From positions 563,001 through 627,000 of the forward strand of contig NC_052666.1 in assembly GCF_016802725.1 (NCBI RefSeq): a stretch of DNA of 64,000 nt, in the 5' to 3' direction. Shown here in pieces: positions 1 through 13,200 of the stretch. The notes below the pieces were generated by a model. It made no database searches, was not told the DNA's origin, and saw only the letters and a program-made list of their open reading frames with translations. The first letter of the stretch is position 1. Each line of letters starts with the position of its first letter. The position numbers were made by a program, and so were the translations under genes. The stretch comes from Solenopsis invicta (lineage: Eukaryota > Arthropoda > Insecta > Hymenoptera > Formicidae).

Positions 1-2901
1 AGTCGTGCCGAGAGCTTAAATTTCGTCAGTGATTAACCACGATTGTTTCCTTCTTCCGTCAGATACAGACTGCGAAAAAAAAGTACGGATGCTACGATTC
101 TATTGCTCGTTTGGAGGCGAGAATGTGTTTAATCAGGCGTCGTGTATCAATGACTGCGCCCGAATCGTTTTAACGTAATAGTATTTTGAACACACACGTG
201 TCATCTTACAATGCTCGATTAAATGAAGCCTATTGTTCAAATTTTAATTTACCGTTAGCACACACGAACATACATCCAATTATATTCATTATCAAGTAAT
301 TAGATTTACGCTTGATTTGAAATTTTATTCGTCGCTGTTAGTGAAACGTGTCTTTTTTCTAGTTTGGCGTATTACTTTAATCCTATCTTGCATTCCTGAT
401 TTGCAACGCCTGACATAATTGAGGATGCTTCTCTGACTTTAGATAGTTTCGTGATTAAATCCCAAAGTTTAAAGAGAAGTATAGGAGTGACGTGCAAGGA
501 AGAAAACCGCGCATCTGTAAAAGGTTTTTACGGCAGGATAAAAAGCGTGTAGCGTACCCGGTGCATCGAAAAGCGACGGCTTTTGTCACATATCGCTAGG
601 GTGAAATAGGATTCGTTACGCGCCGGAAATCCGTTTCATTGAAAGAATTCAATAAAAACGCGGATGAAGCGCGATTATTTAAAATCTACACGAATAAATC
701 TCGAAACTCTGAGAGCTACGTGGCTTTTTTTTTGTTCCCCGTGCGCGATAAAACATTCGAAAAGTCGAGGAAAAATCGCGTTTGGTGATACGTGAAGCGT
801 GGAGGGCGATATGGTCTTGACAAAAGTTGGAGACGCATGACGTTAATAAGACACACATAAATTCAAGGTAATTAAAAATTTTACACGGAATTTTTATGGA
901 ACGACCCAATCTCAGCACGCAACTGACACTGTTGTGGCAAGAGGAAAGAGCTTTAAAAATGAAATAACTTGCGAAAAATGTATCCTTTCTCATCTAACTT
1001 TTACAGTAGAAATTGTAAAAAATCAGGATAATTTATTACAACGTAATTATTATTTTATAAAAATAATTTAGTCACAATTGCTGTGATGAAAATGAATATT
1101 ATTATTATACTATTTTTTTTTTGTTAAATGATTTTATTATTTAACGGACTCTCTTTATTCGACGAATTTTCGCACGTTTTATTCACGACATAAGTTTTCT
1201 TTTCGAAACTGCACCTGAATTAAATATAATTGAATATTAAGTAGTGGAACTATTTAACGTTTGAGAAGCATCCTCATTTACATCAAGCGCGCAAATGAAC
1301 AATACAAATTAAATTAAATGAAATTAAAGTACGCAAGACTAGGAGAAAAAACTGTGTTTCACTTATCACAAAATCAATTGCTAACAATGACGAATAAAAT
1401 TTTAAATTAATAGTCAATCAAACTAATTATTTAAATTAATTCAATTATTTCAATTATTACGATCTTGTAATCACGCGCAACATTCTTTTTCATGTTGTCT
1501 GTCGATAGATTTATCGTAATAGCATCAGCATGAGATAAAAAGCGAGTATACTTGCAAATCCGATTGAAGTAAACAAATTACAAATACAGCAAACACAATT
1601 ATTCAATAAATTTGCGAATACATATTCAGATCTTGCCTTTAAACAAGAATGCATTCATTACGCGCCGATGTAATTATATATTCCTTTTAGCAAGTCCTTG
1701 GGAAAGATGAGGAGAGATTTGCATTTCCGCGGGAGAGAGACGTTAGACATTTCTGGCAGGCACTGCGCGAAAAGACAAGTCGATTTTACGTAATTTCGTT
1801 GTTCGTTGCATTGTTAAAAAAAAAATGAAATTTTTACTTACAGTTTTATTTTTCATTTTTTTTTTTCAAGTGCAATATATAGTTCACTAGCAATGATAAA
1901 ATTTGTACCGACATTGAAATACTAGAATTAAAATCACAATCTTATGTCGCGTGATTCGCGCGGGAGGAAAATCCGATACAGTGTGTCAACACGTTCCCGC
2001 GAGGACGTGCGTGTTCCGACCTATCCTCATTACATATTATGACTGCATATGTTCCGTATGCGCGCCACGCACTCCTTCCGCACCGGAGGTGCTCTTGTCG
2101 CAATTTCCTCGTCGCATAGCTAAATGGTTCTAACGTGTTGAGTCTGACGCCAGTCATTTCGAATCTCCCGACTGCTACGGAACAATGTCGGCAACGCATG
2201 TATAGAACTTAACGAAGATTGAGGAAGCTATTCAGGCGCTATTTTCTTAAAACGGTGTAAAAGGCGTCTTTCATTGACGTCATTCTTGGAATTATCTTTT
2301 TTCTCTATAAAAATATGCTGAATGCATTAAAAGCATGAAATAACGATGACGATAATCTATGGAAACATTTAGAATTATTGCAATAATAAATTTATTGGTT
2401 TCTTGAAAATAAAAAAGATTTCGATCAACATTTTAATTAAATTTGATAAGCACTTTAATGAAAAAAAAAAAACTATGGTATGTATAAATTTAGAAAAAAT
2501 ATAATTAATATTTAATACTCGTAATGTAACTCGGTATATCACTCGTCATTTAAATTTATTCATAACGTGTTATATGTGTATAAGATATATACATTATAAT
2601 ATATATATATAAATTATTAATAATGCATTGACAAGTGGAAGTGCAATCGCGAATATGGCTCAATACACCGAGTGTCACCTGGTAATCGAAATATGAAACC
2701 ACAGGAGGTTTATCGACTGCAAGTACGTGCGATGCAAATTGCCTTGCAAAAAATGTCATACGCTGTTTCTACAAGTAATTATATATCACGACAAATTTGT
2801 CGTTTTCGCAAAATGGATATTTTACTTTTTTTCCGTGTTGCCATATCGTCGATTATTGAGAATTTTCTATGTGGGAGGTATTACTGGTAACAATAAATGT
2901 A

Positions 2902-2903
<2 letters not shown>

Positions 2904-2934
<31 letters not shown>
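2904..2934. repeat. (GA)n microsatellite
   Basis: About 15 pure GA units downstream of PLXDC. Confidence 0.95.
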
Positions 2935-2938
<4 letters not shown>

Positions 2939-3248
2939 CGTAAAACTTACTATAATAATTACAATATTTATTATCACAAACTATATGAATTAAATCGTAC
3001 ACAGTAAAATGTAAGAAAAGCCGTTTGACAATCATTCATTTCAGTCCCCTCTGTTGGTTCGCGGTCGCGCGATGAAATCGCAATCGATACGTTACGAATA
3101 TTTATTAACAGGCTACTATTATGCATTTTGAATAATTGATCTTTGAACGATTGCATGGAAAATTTAACTTGGCAAAGAGGACCGAAACAATCTTTTGGGA
3201 ATTGTGATTTACAATGAGATTTTCCCTCAGGCCTCTCCGTTTTGCCTC

Positions 3249-3249
<1 letters not shown>

Positions 3250-3279
<30 letters not shown>
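3250..3279. repeat. (ATT)n microsatellite
   Basis: Ten pure triplet units. They produce a poly-Asn or poly-Ile stretch in spurious minus-strand frames. Confidence 0.95.
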
Positions 3280-5133
3280 GTACACGATATGTTGCCTGAA
3301 AATTCCACGAAGAAGAAGGCACCCTTTGACAGTAAAAATTATACACTTAAAAATAGATAAAAATTATGCTGTTTTCATATAACTACTATATACACTCAAC
3401 TAATGCAATTGTAGATGCTATAAAATTTTCATATCTCGTGCTATCCTTTTTTTATCTTTTTAGCTCGTTTATTGTTTCACGCGTAAAGTGCTTGTATGAT
3501 CTTGGAAAAATGTCGTCATAAAATATACTTTTGTATAGAAAAAGCTACATAATTATATAGCTGTAACTATATAATTATAGAGCATGTATAATCATTTATA
3601 TATATATATTTTTTTTATTACATATATATACAAACAATTATACACAATTTTATATATGTATATATATATGATTATTATTATATATAATTATATAGTTATA
3701 CGTACAACTATATAACATATGTAACTATGTAATTATTTATATATACATATATATTTATTTGTGTTTTACGGGATGATAAATTGGGGCGATGAAACTACAG
3801 TTCGCGAGTGGCTCTGCAGTTTACCTTCGAGAAACGTGCTTTGGAATGTGGCGACAACAATGCGAATGATTCTAAGGCGCATTTTCTATCGATACAAACT
3901 GAATTATAAATAATTTAGAAGTATTCCCTTCTCATTGTCGACTACTCGAAGAGCCCACCGAACTGTGGCCGAAGCCTTTGAACTTCCCCACGCTCTAGAT
4001 CGGAACATTCGATTTTTCCGTCAATTCTTTTTCTTTTTTTCTTTCCCTCCTTTAAAACGTCGCCATCTCGTCCCGCTGTGAACACTATACGTACATATAA
4101 AACAATTATTGCAATTTGCCTAACGACAAAAAAAAAGAAAACGAATTCTTAAACAATAACAAGGTATATATACCACGTGCTGCTAAGAATCACATAAATG
4201 CTTGACGTTCCCGATCGTTGTCCATGTCTCGATGTTCGATATATGTACGATCGTCTTCTTCCGATATCGCATTTTCCAAAGCGCTGCTTTATCGGAACCA
4301 ACACCAGCCTTTGTTTCCGCCGTTTGTGTCATCGATCGCGTTTCAAAGCGCAGCTTAACACCGGTATCGTTTCGCCGAGTTTCACTGACGCGAAAGAAAG
4401 AAGACCTCGTGCCAAGCATCGCATTTATTCGCGAGCAAGCGCGAGGCCAACGATTCTGCGAGTGCTGCGTTCGGTATCTAAATAAACTCAGCGAAATGCC
4501 GTATCGACGTTAATTGTCACTTTGAGGACGCTATCGTCACAAGTTACGATACGTCACGGTTTCGAAAATCTCTCGCGTTCGATCTTTCATAATGAATTTA
4601 TATATATATACGTATATAATATGCACATGTTACACGAAAATAAAACAGTTATTCGCAAACTCGTCGTAGGTAGACAGAAATTTTATAAATTCCCAGTAAA
4701 ACGAATTTTCTTTCGGTCCTAATTATTTTTATATCCGCGCAACTTGTTCTCGCATTAGAAGAATACTATCGTACACACGATAGTTTCTCGTGCACATGCG
4801 TGCACGTTCTTGTGAACATGTTGACAATGAAATCGTTAAGGCATCGTGATATGTTTTCTCAACGCATGGTCGAATCTATAAAGAACTAAATAGGTTCATT
4901 GTCGCTTGTCAGTTAATCAGTTCCACCTGAAGTTCATCGCAGGAGAAAAGCGATTGTTTCGTATTGACGCGATTGATTGCAAACCTGACGAGCATCACGG
5001 GTCGTCGTGAGTAGACGTTCCGCGACGCATTTCGCTATCGCGGACTTACTCGACATGCTCGGCTACAATTAATAGGAAATTTACTCGACAGTTTCGCATT
5101 GACTGTGACTGGATCTTCGCGTGATGGCTCGCA

Positions 5134-5202
5134 TCACATGTGAATAGTTGCGGCCGTGTAACGGGCTTCGCCTCTTCGCCAGCTCCATTGGCTCGGACGA
5201 TA
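5134..5202 (-). CDS. PLXDC2: PLXDC exon 8: cytoplasmic tail and stop
   Basis: A terminal micro-exon of 22 codons plus TGA (5134-5136), after acceptor GACCTTTCAG. The tail starts YRPSQW, continues with a Trp/Arg-rich stretch and ends TAATIHM. The RPS(Q/R)W motif matches the tail of vertebrate PLXDC proteins, which begins the same way after the membrane helix. This fixes the 3' end of the coding region. The 3' UTR runs toward lower coordinates and its end was not determined. Confidence 0.9.
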   Translation of the reverse strand, partial: YRPSQWSWRRGEARYTAATIHM

Positions 5203-8200
5203 CTGAAAGGTCAATTCTAGATAGACGAGATCAAGCGCACAATTAACATACATTAAGAAATCAGTAAGATCTATAGATGGAAAATCTGTGTTTGGTAAAC
5301 AATTACAAATTACGAAAAACGAATATGATTATACAGAATCAAATTAATAATTGGAAATCAATGAGACAAGTCACTTTAATTATTATTTAACTTTTAACTG
5401 AATACTGATTTTATTGAAAATTAAATAATCAACGAGTAATATGTTAATCAACTATAATATGAATGCAAAACGATAGTAGTGGAAAAGAACAATGAGCGGA
5501 GAATGAAAAAAAATAATTACTGATTTACATAATGCTGTTGTAATTTAATGGTAAAATTTGAAGGAAACTAGTCTTACCCTGATCAGCATCTGTCCCGACG
5601 GGGTATGGGGGTTGCGATAAGCATATACACCCCAACCCGCGAGACCCACCACGAAAGCAACGACGGTGAGAATGCCAATTATTCCCGATACGCTCATATT
5701 CACTCTGTTCGAGGCTAAAAAATAAGAGAAATAAGTTGCTTGATGCGATAAATCCGAATGCGAATTATCTCGGATTTCGAGTGGAAGGAAAGATGTTATT
5801 GAAACAATTAATGTGGGTTAATTGTTTCGATTAACGATCACACGAATTTTGAGCTAAAAAAGTCACGGAAGTTAGTTTTAAAATTATACTAATAAATCGT
5901 ACTTTTTGTACAAAATTTAAAGCTATGATCTTGCATCACGCGAGAATCTACATGCAGGGCAAAAAGTATTTCAAATACAAAATACAAAATATTAGCAATC
6001 TTTTGATTTGAAATACAAAATACAACTCGTATTTTACATTTTGTAATTAAAATACTAAACTTGCTAATATTTTGTATTTTGTATTTGAAATACTTTTTGC
6101 TGAATACATAAAATACAAAATACTGGCAATCTTTCGATTTGCAATACAAAATACAACTCATATTTTATATTTTTAATCGAGATTGCCATTATTTTGTATA
6201 TTTTGTCATTTAAATACTGAGCTTGCCAATATTTTATACTTTTTATTGGAAATACTTTTTGCCCAGCTCCGTCTATACGCATAAATTTGCCAAATTAAAT
6301 TAATGATTGAAGCCTGGCGAGGTGTAATACTTACCAGAACTGTCTAACGGACTGTTGCCGGACCGCTCTTGTTTCACGCCCATCTCATTCGTGGCGATCG
6401 AGTCCTCTGGATGCACATGGCCATCGTGATCATACTGATCACCTTTATAAACTTGCGCCGGACAATTGTCCGTGTCCTTGACGTTACGCGTGTCGCAACC
6501 CTTTAGCAACCATTCCTGCCGTTGTCGGGACGTGCCAGTGCTACATTTGTTCAGATCCGGACACCACTTGCATTCGAAGTCGGGCACTTTAGTCAAGCAG
6601 TCCCGGCAATTGTCGAAATTGAGGCACGTGGGCAATGCTTTCAGGTAGATTACCGTGCAGTTCATTATGTCCTGCCGGTTGAAGTTGACACGATGATACT
6701 CGTAAATGGTTTTCCGGCGTACGACTGCAAAGCGACACATCGATGATTAATTTTCGTAGAGTGTCTTTAAATATTTTATAAGCGATAATTCATAAAATGT
6801 TTCCTTAAATCGCAATTTCGAAAATCCGTGTCTGGATTTCGATACGAGTCTCGTGACCTTTAAAATGATAAATGATAAATCATGCAAATTTGTCATCGCA
6901 GAGAGTCGTAGGATTTATTTTACTCTGCACATAACGTTCGATCGTTTGTAGAACGTCGAGTCAGACTGAGCCAGTTATGCTATTGCCCGTTGCCTGCTCG
7001 TGTAGTTCTCTTTTTTTTTTATATCCGACGATGACACAGATATGACGGGACGTCGATAAACGCTTATCTCGCGATAGTCGCGCTTATCGCGCGATCAGAC
7101 AAATTGGGTAATGAGGTAGCGAACACACTCACAGAAGACGGTTCGGTCCATGATGTAGGCATCGCTGAGGCCGACCTTGACGGGATGCATCGTATCCGCG
7201 ATTTTCTCGACCAGAAGCGGTATCACCGAGTAGACGAACACGATGTCGCCGTTCTGATGCAAGGTCACCTGGAAAGTGAACGCGCCGGCTTTTGGCCTAT
7301 CTTGCAGCACCACCTTTTCCCACTCGACCGTAAACGCCGTACCTGTCGTACAAATCAAAAAGGAGATATAATATAACCAATCTCGCGCGCGACTCCGACG
7401 GCTGCGTTTTGCGCCGTTTCTTTGCCACCGGTTGCTTTACGAGGCGTGTAATTACGATCGGCGAATCGTCGCGCCGATTCAGTCTTCCTCTCTCACCCTC
7501 CGCCCTTTGTAGAGAGTCGGATCGTATTGATTGACTACCGACGCGAACGTTTTGCAACGCGATCAGCCCGGCGCGGCGCGGCGAGGAGAAAGGATTTAGA
7601 AAACCAGCTTGGATGGGTTTGAGAAATCTCTATCGGCACACGCTGAAAAGCATGTCGAATTTTCTAGGAGCAATTCAGTACGCCTCGTTTGCCGTAGGAT
7701 TTCTTGAAATTTTAAAGGCGCGAGTTACTTAACAAAAATATACCAGCCGCAAACGGCAAACGCAAACACGCGAGGGATCTCTCAAGTGGAGTCCCGATTG
7801 GCAATAATTGACTTTCGTTCGGAGGAAAATGTAAGAACGAACACGTCCTTCGGGTGCGCGAACTCGAAAATGCCGTCGGTTCGAGATTCCGATGACTCAC
7901 CATTGTCAGCGTACTTGACGTAGCTGGCGTTTGACAGGCGGGTATCGAAATTCGCCATGAGCGGTGCGATGTACTGGGTGGCGGCCAACCAGCTGTGCAC
8001 GTAGTCGCCGGTGTACAGAAAACCGCCGGTAGCGATAGTGATGTTGCGCACGTTGTAGCCGTAGAATGGGAAATCAAACTTTAGCTTGACGGTCTGCAAC
8101 AGAATGGAAATCACGACTCGGTTCTGAAACTTATTCTTAGCGAGATTGACGATCTCGCGTTTCTTATGTACAAGTTCTAATTAATCTTTCGCTAACCTAA

Positions 8201-10245
8201 CGGAATTGAACGTATATAGTATACCGAACGTATCCGTATTCGTACCAATCGGTTCTTGCCTTTGATTATAAAAAAAACCGATATTATAAATACCTATTAA
8301 TACATAATCGCTACTTTCTGTTTGGTTTTTATTTCTCACGACAATCGGTGTAATGCGAAATTAATAACGAGCTCGCCTTACCGCGGCGCGTCGATGGCTC
8401 TGGCTGAGCAAGTAATTGACCCTGAGATCCGGGTGCTTGTCCATGTCGACCCAGTATTTCTTGCAGATGTCGACGTCGACGATAAAAGTGCTGTTGTAAT
8501 ACTGATGATGATCATAGACGGTCTTGGTGATGTTGTTCTGCGTGAGCGTGGTGTTGGTCACGTCGGAGAATTTGCTGATGGAAATATCACCGATGTCGTC
8601 GGATTTCACGGTTTCCTCTACCGCCTCCTTCGCTCCCGGCTGTTCCGGCTCCGCCGCCTTGCCGACGTCGCTGATATTGCGATTCGATAGCGTCTGATTC
8701 GCCCAAACGTGCAGCGTCGCCTGCGAATGAATTTTAAACGGATGCAGAATTGTTTAACAGTCGAGATTCTACGTGCGACTGACAAGTGGAAAGTTTCACA
8801 CGCGAATTTGAAATACGAAAAGCTCTCCCATAAATAAATCCACCACTGACCACCTACCGTATCGGTTGCAGGATTTGATGTCTGCGTCGCTTTCTTCTTG
8901 AAATCCGGCTTAGGGCTTGGAACAGAATCAAGCGGCCGAGCAGTTGAGGTTTCGCTAGTCGAGTAAGCTGTGGAATACGTTACGTCGGCAGATGCATTGG
9001 TCGTGTTTGGCGATGCCGGTTGTGCTGGCGATGTTTGATGCTGTTGCTGTTGCTGCGATTGCTGTAACTGCGGTTGCTGCGGCTGCGATTGCTGCTGCGG
9101 CGGTTTTTGCTCTTGCTGATGCTGCTGCTGCTGCTGCTGCTGCTGTTGTTGTTGTGGTGGTGGTGGTGGTTGCTGCTGCTGCTGTAGTTGCGGCTGCACC
9201 GGTGGTTGATCCTTGGTGGTTAACTCTTTCTCGGTCGCCACCACCGATTTATCAAGTGTCGCTCGGCGTATCCTCTCTACGTTCTCATCATCGATCAGCG
9301 TGATATGCGACAATTGGTGATCGAACGACGACTTGTCATTCCATTCGCCGTAACTGTAGTAGGACTGGTCTGGAATAGAGGAGAAAGCGTATTCTAGTTG
9401 CAGCGTTGAAATCTTGGAAAGTGTATTAAAAGTGGAATTTACAAACGTTACTATTGTAATTTTAATTTTTCCTCATCTGTTGAAGAAAGATTAAAATTTA
9501 AAAAAATATTATACTAAAACATTTAATTTAGAATTTGTAAAACAAATTGACTAAGAAGAAAATGAAACAATATCTTTTATAACATATAAAAAGATATTTC
9601 AGCATGAAAATCTTGCTAGGACCGTTATGGCCTACACAGAAAAAAATTTAGTATTAAATCAACAATTCATTGTTTCATATATGTAACCAAGAATACAAAA
9701 TCTTCTTGGAAGAACTTGTTATATTAAAAAAATTTGTTTCTTTGTGTAAGCAAATTGTGTCTGTTTAAGATTATAAATTTTCCCAAGAAGATTTCTTGCT
9801 TATAATATAAATGAAACAACGAATTGTTGATTTGTTATGAATTTTTTTTCTGCGTATTCTTAGTCAATTTGTTCGTATTACATGAACGGTCTATATGTAT
9901 TTACGGAACAAATTCAAAGTAATCTCAAGGATCGGTTAGAAAAAGAATAAATTCGATGACGTCGTGAGGAAAAACTAGGTATTTTAGAATTGAAGTGATT
10001 TATGTTTTATAGATTAACTTTAGAAATAATTATCTTTCTCAATTAATAACGCAAGCCTGTACCTCATTTATTCGTATCCGTCAAGCTGAGAGAGAGATAC
10101 GTTCCGCAACTATCGCGAGCGAAAGAACTCGACTCGTCCTTGAGTTCGTGTTGCAATTACGATACTACGACTGATTATTGAATGATGACTAGGACCAATC
10201 TATGACGCATACATAGATCGTGTTGCGTCGCGCGCATTGTCTCCT

Positions 10246-10279
<34 letters not shown>

Positions 10280-13200
10280 GCTCGCCGAGAGTGATTCCCT
10301 TCGAGGGGTTCGGGTGTCCATTTAACCGATGCGTCAACGTCAAACCCATCGCCGATGTCCGAGATCAGTGCCATGAAACGCGGATTAACCTCGATTTCTA
10401 CGTTCGCGATAGCCGCGGCGCGATTAATGGACAGTTCGGGGGCAAAAGTGGCACGAGACAAACTTTTCACAATCCATACGCATTAAATTCGTCGTCAGGT
10501 TCTTTCGTTCGAGCACTCGTTATCATAAATATCTTCTAGTCATACTTTTCAATGTCCTTTTAACAATTCTGCATATTTTAGTTACAATTTACCGATAACG
10601 ATGTGAATCCTAAATTATCTTTCTGTATAAATGTATGTACAGGGTGATTATTAATGAATGTTCCCACTTTTTACCATCGGAGCATGATTTACCGATGAAT
10701 ACGTATTTCTAACATATTAGAAATTACAAATACGTACTCCTATGGTAAAAAGTGGGGACATTCATTAATAATCACCCTGTATAAATAGATTCTGTATAAA
10801 TTGATATCTTTTACCTCGATTATCTTTATCTCGTGGGTTAATTTTACTAATATTAAGTAATTTTTTAAATCAATATTTGTTACACAGAATGTCTCATAAC
10901 AGATGCAATTAAAACGGTAGTCTTAATATATGAGTAATAAATAGAAAACGTAAAATATTTTTTCAAAGATCTTCCTTTAAAAAGTCAGAAAAATATGAGA
11001 AAAATTTATTTTCTATTTTTTTACTTGCGTTTTATAAAATCACTACCATTCTGATTGCCCTGTTTATTAGGAAACCCTATGCAAAACACATCCAAGTAAT
11101 TAAAATTGAATAAGATGGTTTTTTTGTAACAGATAGATTTATTAATTAATCACTTTATTATTTTCTTTCCGCGTCATAAAAGAACATGTTTAGAATCGTC
11201 GAGTAAGAGGAACAGGAAGTTAGGTGGTACGATCGACCGGATAGAGCAATAATTGACGATCCGACAAATCGGAGCGAACGTGCAAGCTTGACGTCAGTGT
11301 AAAAGCGCAAACCGAAACCAATCAACCCGGCAACCCGTTATCTAGGAAAGCTTTTTCCCTTATCGCGTTGCAATGCTACCTTTAATAATCCGAAATTCTC
11401 TGATACTCGATTTTTTCCCTTCGCGAGATTTGGATTCTGTGCCGCGAAATACCATGATTTAAATTTCGAACAATTTTTTCGCCAGACATTTTCTCACGTG
11501 AAAAATAACCGAACGCTTGTGAGAAAAAGTTTTATCTTAATAATTAAAGTTAATGTTCTAAAAAAGATGTCTTTCTGCTCGTCATCCTGACTGCGCGAAC
11601 GAATAGAAAAATAAAATTAATTATCCACTCGCAAAGTACACTGAGAAAAAAAAGTTGTCAACTAGACTAAAATTGATTCAACTTGATTCAACTTCTTTAA
11701 TTGAAGTATTTATGTATTTAAATTAAATATGTAAATGCTTAAATCAAAGTTCAAGTATTTTATGTATTTAAATTAAATACGTAAAAAAATTTAATTGTGT
11801 TAAAAATTTTAATCAAGTCAACAACCTTTTTTCTTCTCAGTGTAGCTCTGCCGAAAAATTGCAATCAAAAGCGACCTCGGTCAACTTTCACCGAATGAGT
11901 GAATTCTTAGGTACAGACGAGTTTCATGAGCTTTGATTTCTTAGCGAGAGCAGTGAATCGTAAAGTCGCTTCGTCGAATCGCGCGGATCGTAAACGCAAG
12001 TGAATCAGACGAGGTGTAAAACTGCGTCGCGAAAAGGTTTTCTCGAATCGGCACGAACGCGATGTTCCTACCTACGCGAATCGCCGAGCCACGTCGAGCG
12101 CACGTCGGCTTTTCGCGTTTTCACGCCCAATATACGACGCAATCGCAACCGCCGCTATTCGCGACTCGCGACGCAGCCGTAATTGGTCCAATTATATAAT
12201 TTGCTACTTCTAATACTCGAATCGTAACGTGAATTTATTACACTCGCGCGCGTCCGACTTCCGTGTTTCGCGGAATTATTAATAAAGAATTAATAAATAA
12301 TTCATAACGTTCATTCGGGAGTCATGTCGGTAATATAAATATGGACAGCGTGCATTAAAACTTTCGCGTGAATATAACGTGCTTGTACACAGTAAAAAAT
12401 TGTAAGTCCATATGTTAAAATGTTCTTGTGCTACCACGTTTTGATTACTGCTGTAATGTAAAATTAACATACCACTGATACGTTATTATTCTTATAACAT
12501 TTTCATGTGTTACGTCAACTTTATAAATTAACACTTATTTGCGTATGTCTCTTAGAAATGGAATAACATTTCGAGCACTTTTAACACAATTATTTCAAAC
12601 AATCAACACGTCTCAAAGTTAATTTAAAGATTTGAAGATTTAATTTAACGTCTTTTAAAATGTTAAAAATACTCCAAATAATATTCCATTATTAATTTAT
12701 ATGTACATCACATTTAAAGTCATAACAACATAAATAAATGTTAAGTATTATGCCAATTGCTTAACATTTTTAATTTGTCAATAAGCAACACAGCGAATAA
12801 GAGTTATTTCAACGTGAAATTTAGAGTGGACTTTCCGGGACATGCAAAAGAATGTAAAAATTGGCATTTCATTTTTTACCGCGTAGAAAGGTACATGCTC
12901 GCGAAGAGATTAAATTGAACAGAAGCGAAGCAAAGCGGTCTCGAGCGCGGTTGGAACGCTCGCTCGTACTTGTGCCTCCCACGTTATTGCTTTAACGTTA
13001 TTTGCCGCAATTATTGAGAGACTGCGGGTCACGAAGAGAATTGCGAGATACGCCACCGGTTGCGACATGCGCCAGAAATATTTGTCTTATTTCCACAACG
13101 CCATCGATCTCGCTGATTTCGCGCGAGTATGTTCACCATTCTTTCGTTTTCCCGGCGCCTTTTCGCGCCGCGTCGGCAATATTATTTCACATAAAGATCA

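Larger units (their letters stand above)
1..5133. other. Non-coding region downstream of PLXDC
   Basis: AT-rich sequence with no supported gene. Open frames are short, overlap each other on both strands and have no recognisable product. It includes the PLXDC 3' UTR toward its right end, a GA microsatellite at 2904-2934, an ATT repeat at 3250-3279, TA-rich stretches at 3595-3750, and a moderately GC-rich patch at 4200-4510 with no identifiable gene. Confidence 0.5.

Noticed and set aside
8992..9303. Ala/Val-rich plus-strand frame
   Set aside because: It is the complement of the CAG/CAA tract in PLXDC exon 2, which has splice and homology support on the other strand.
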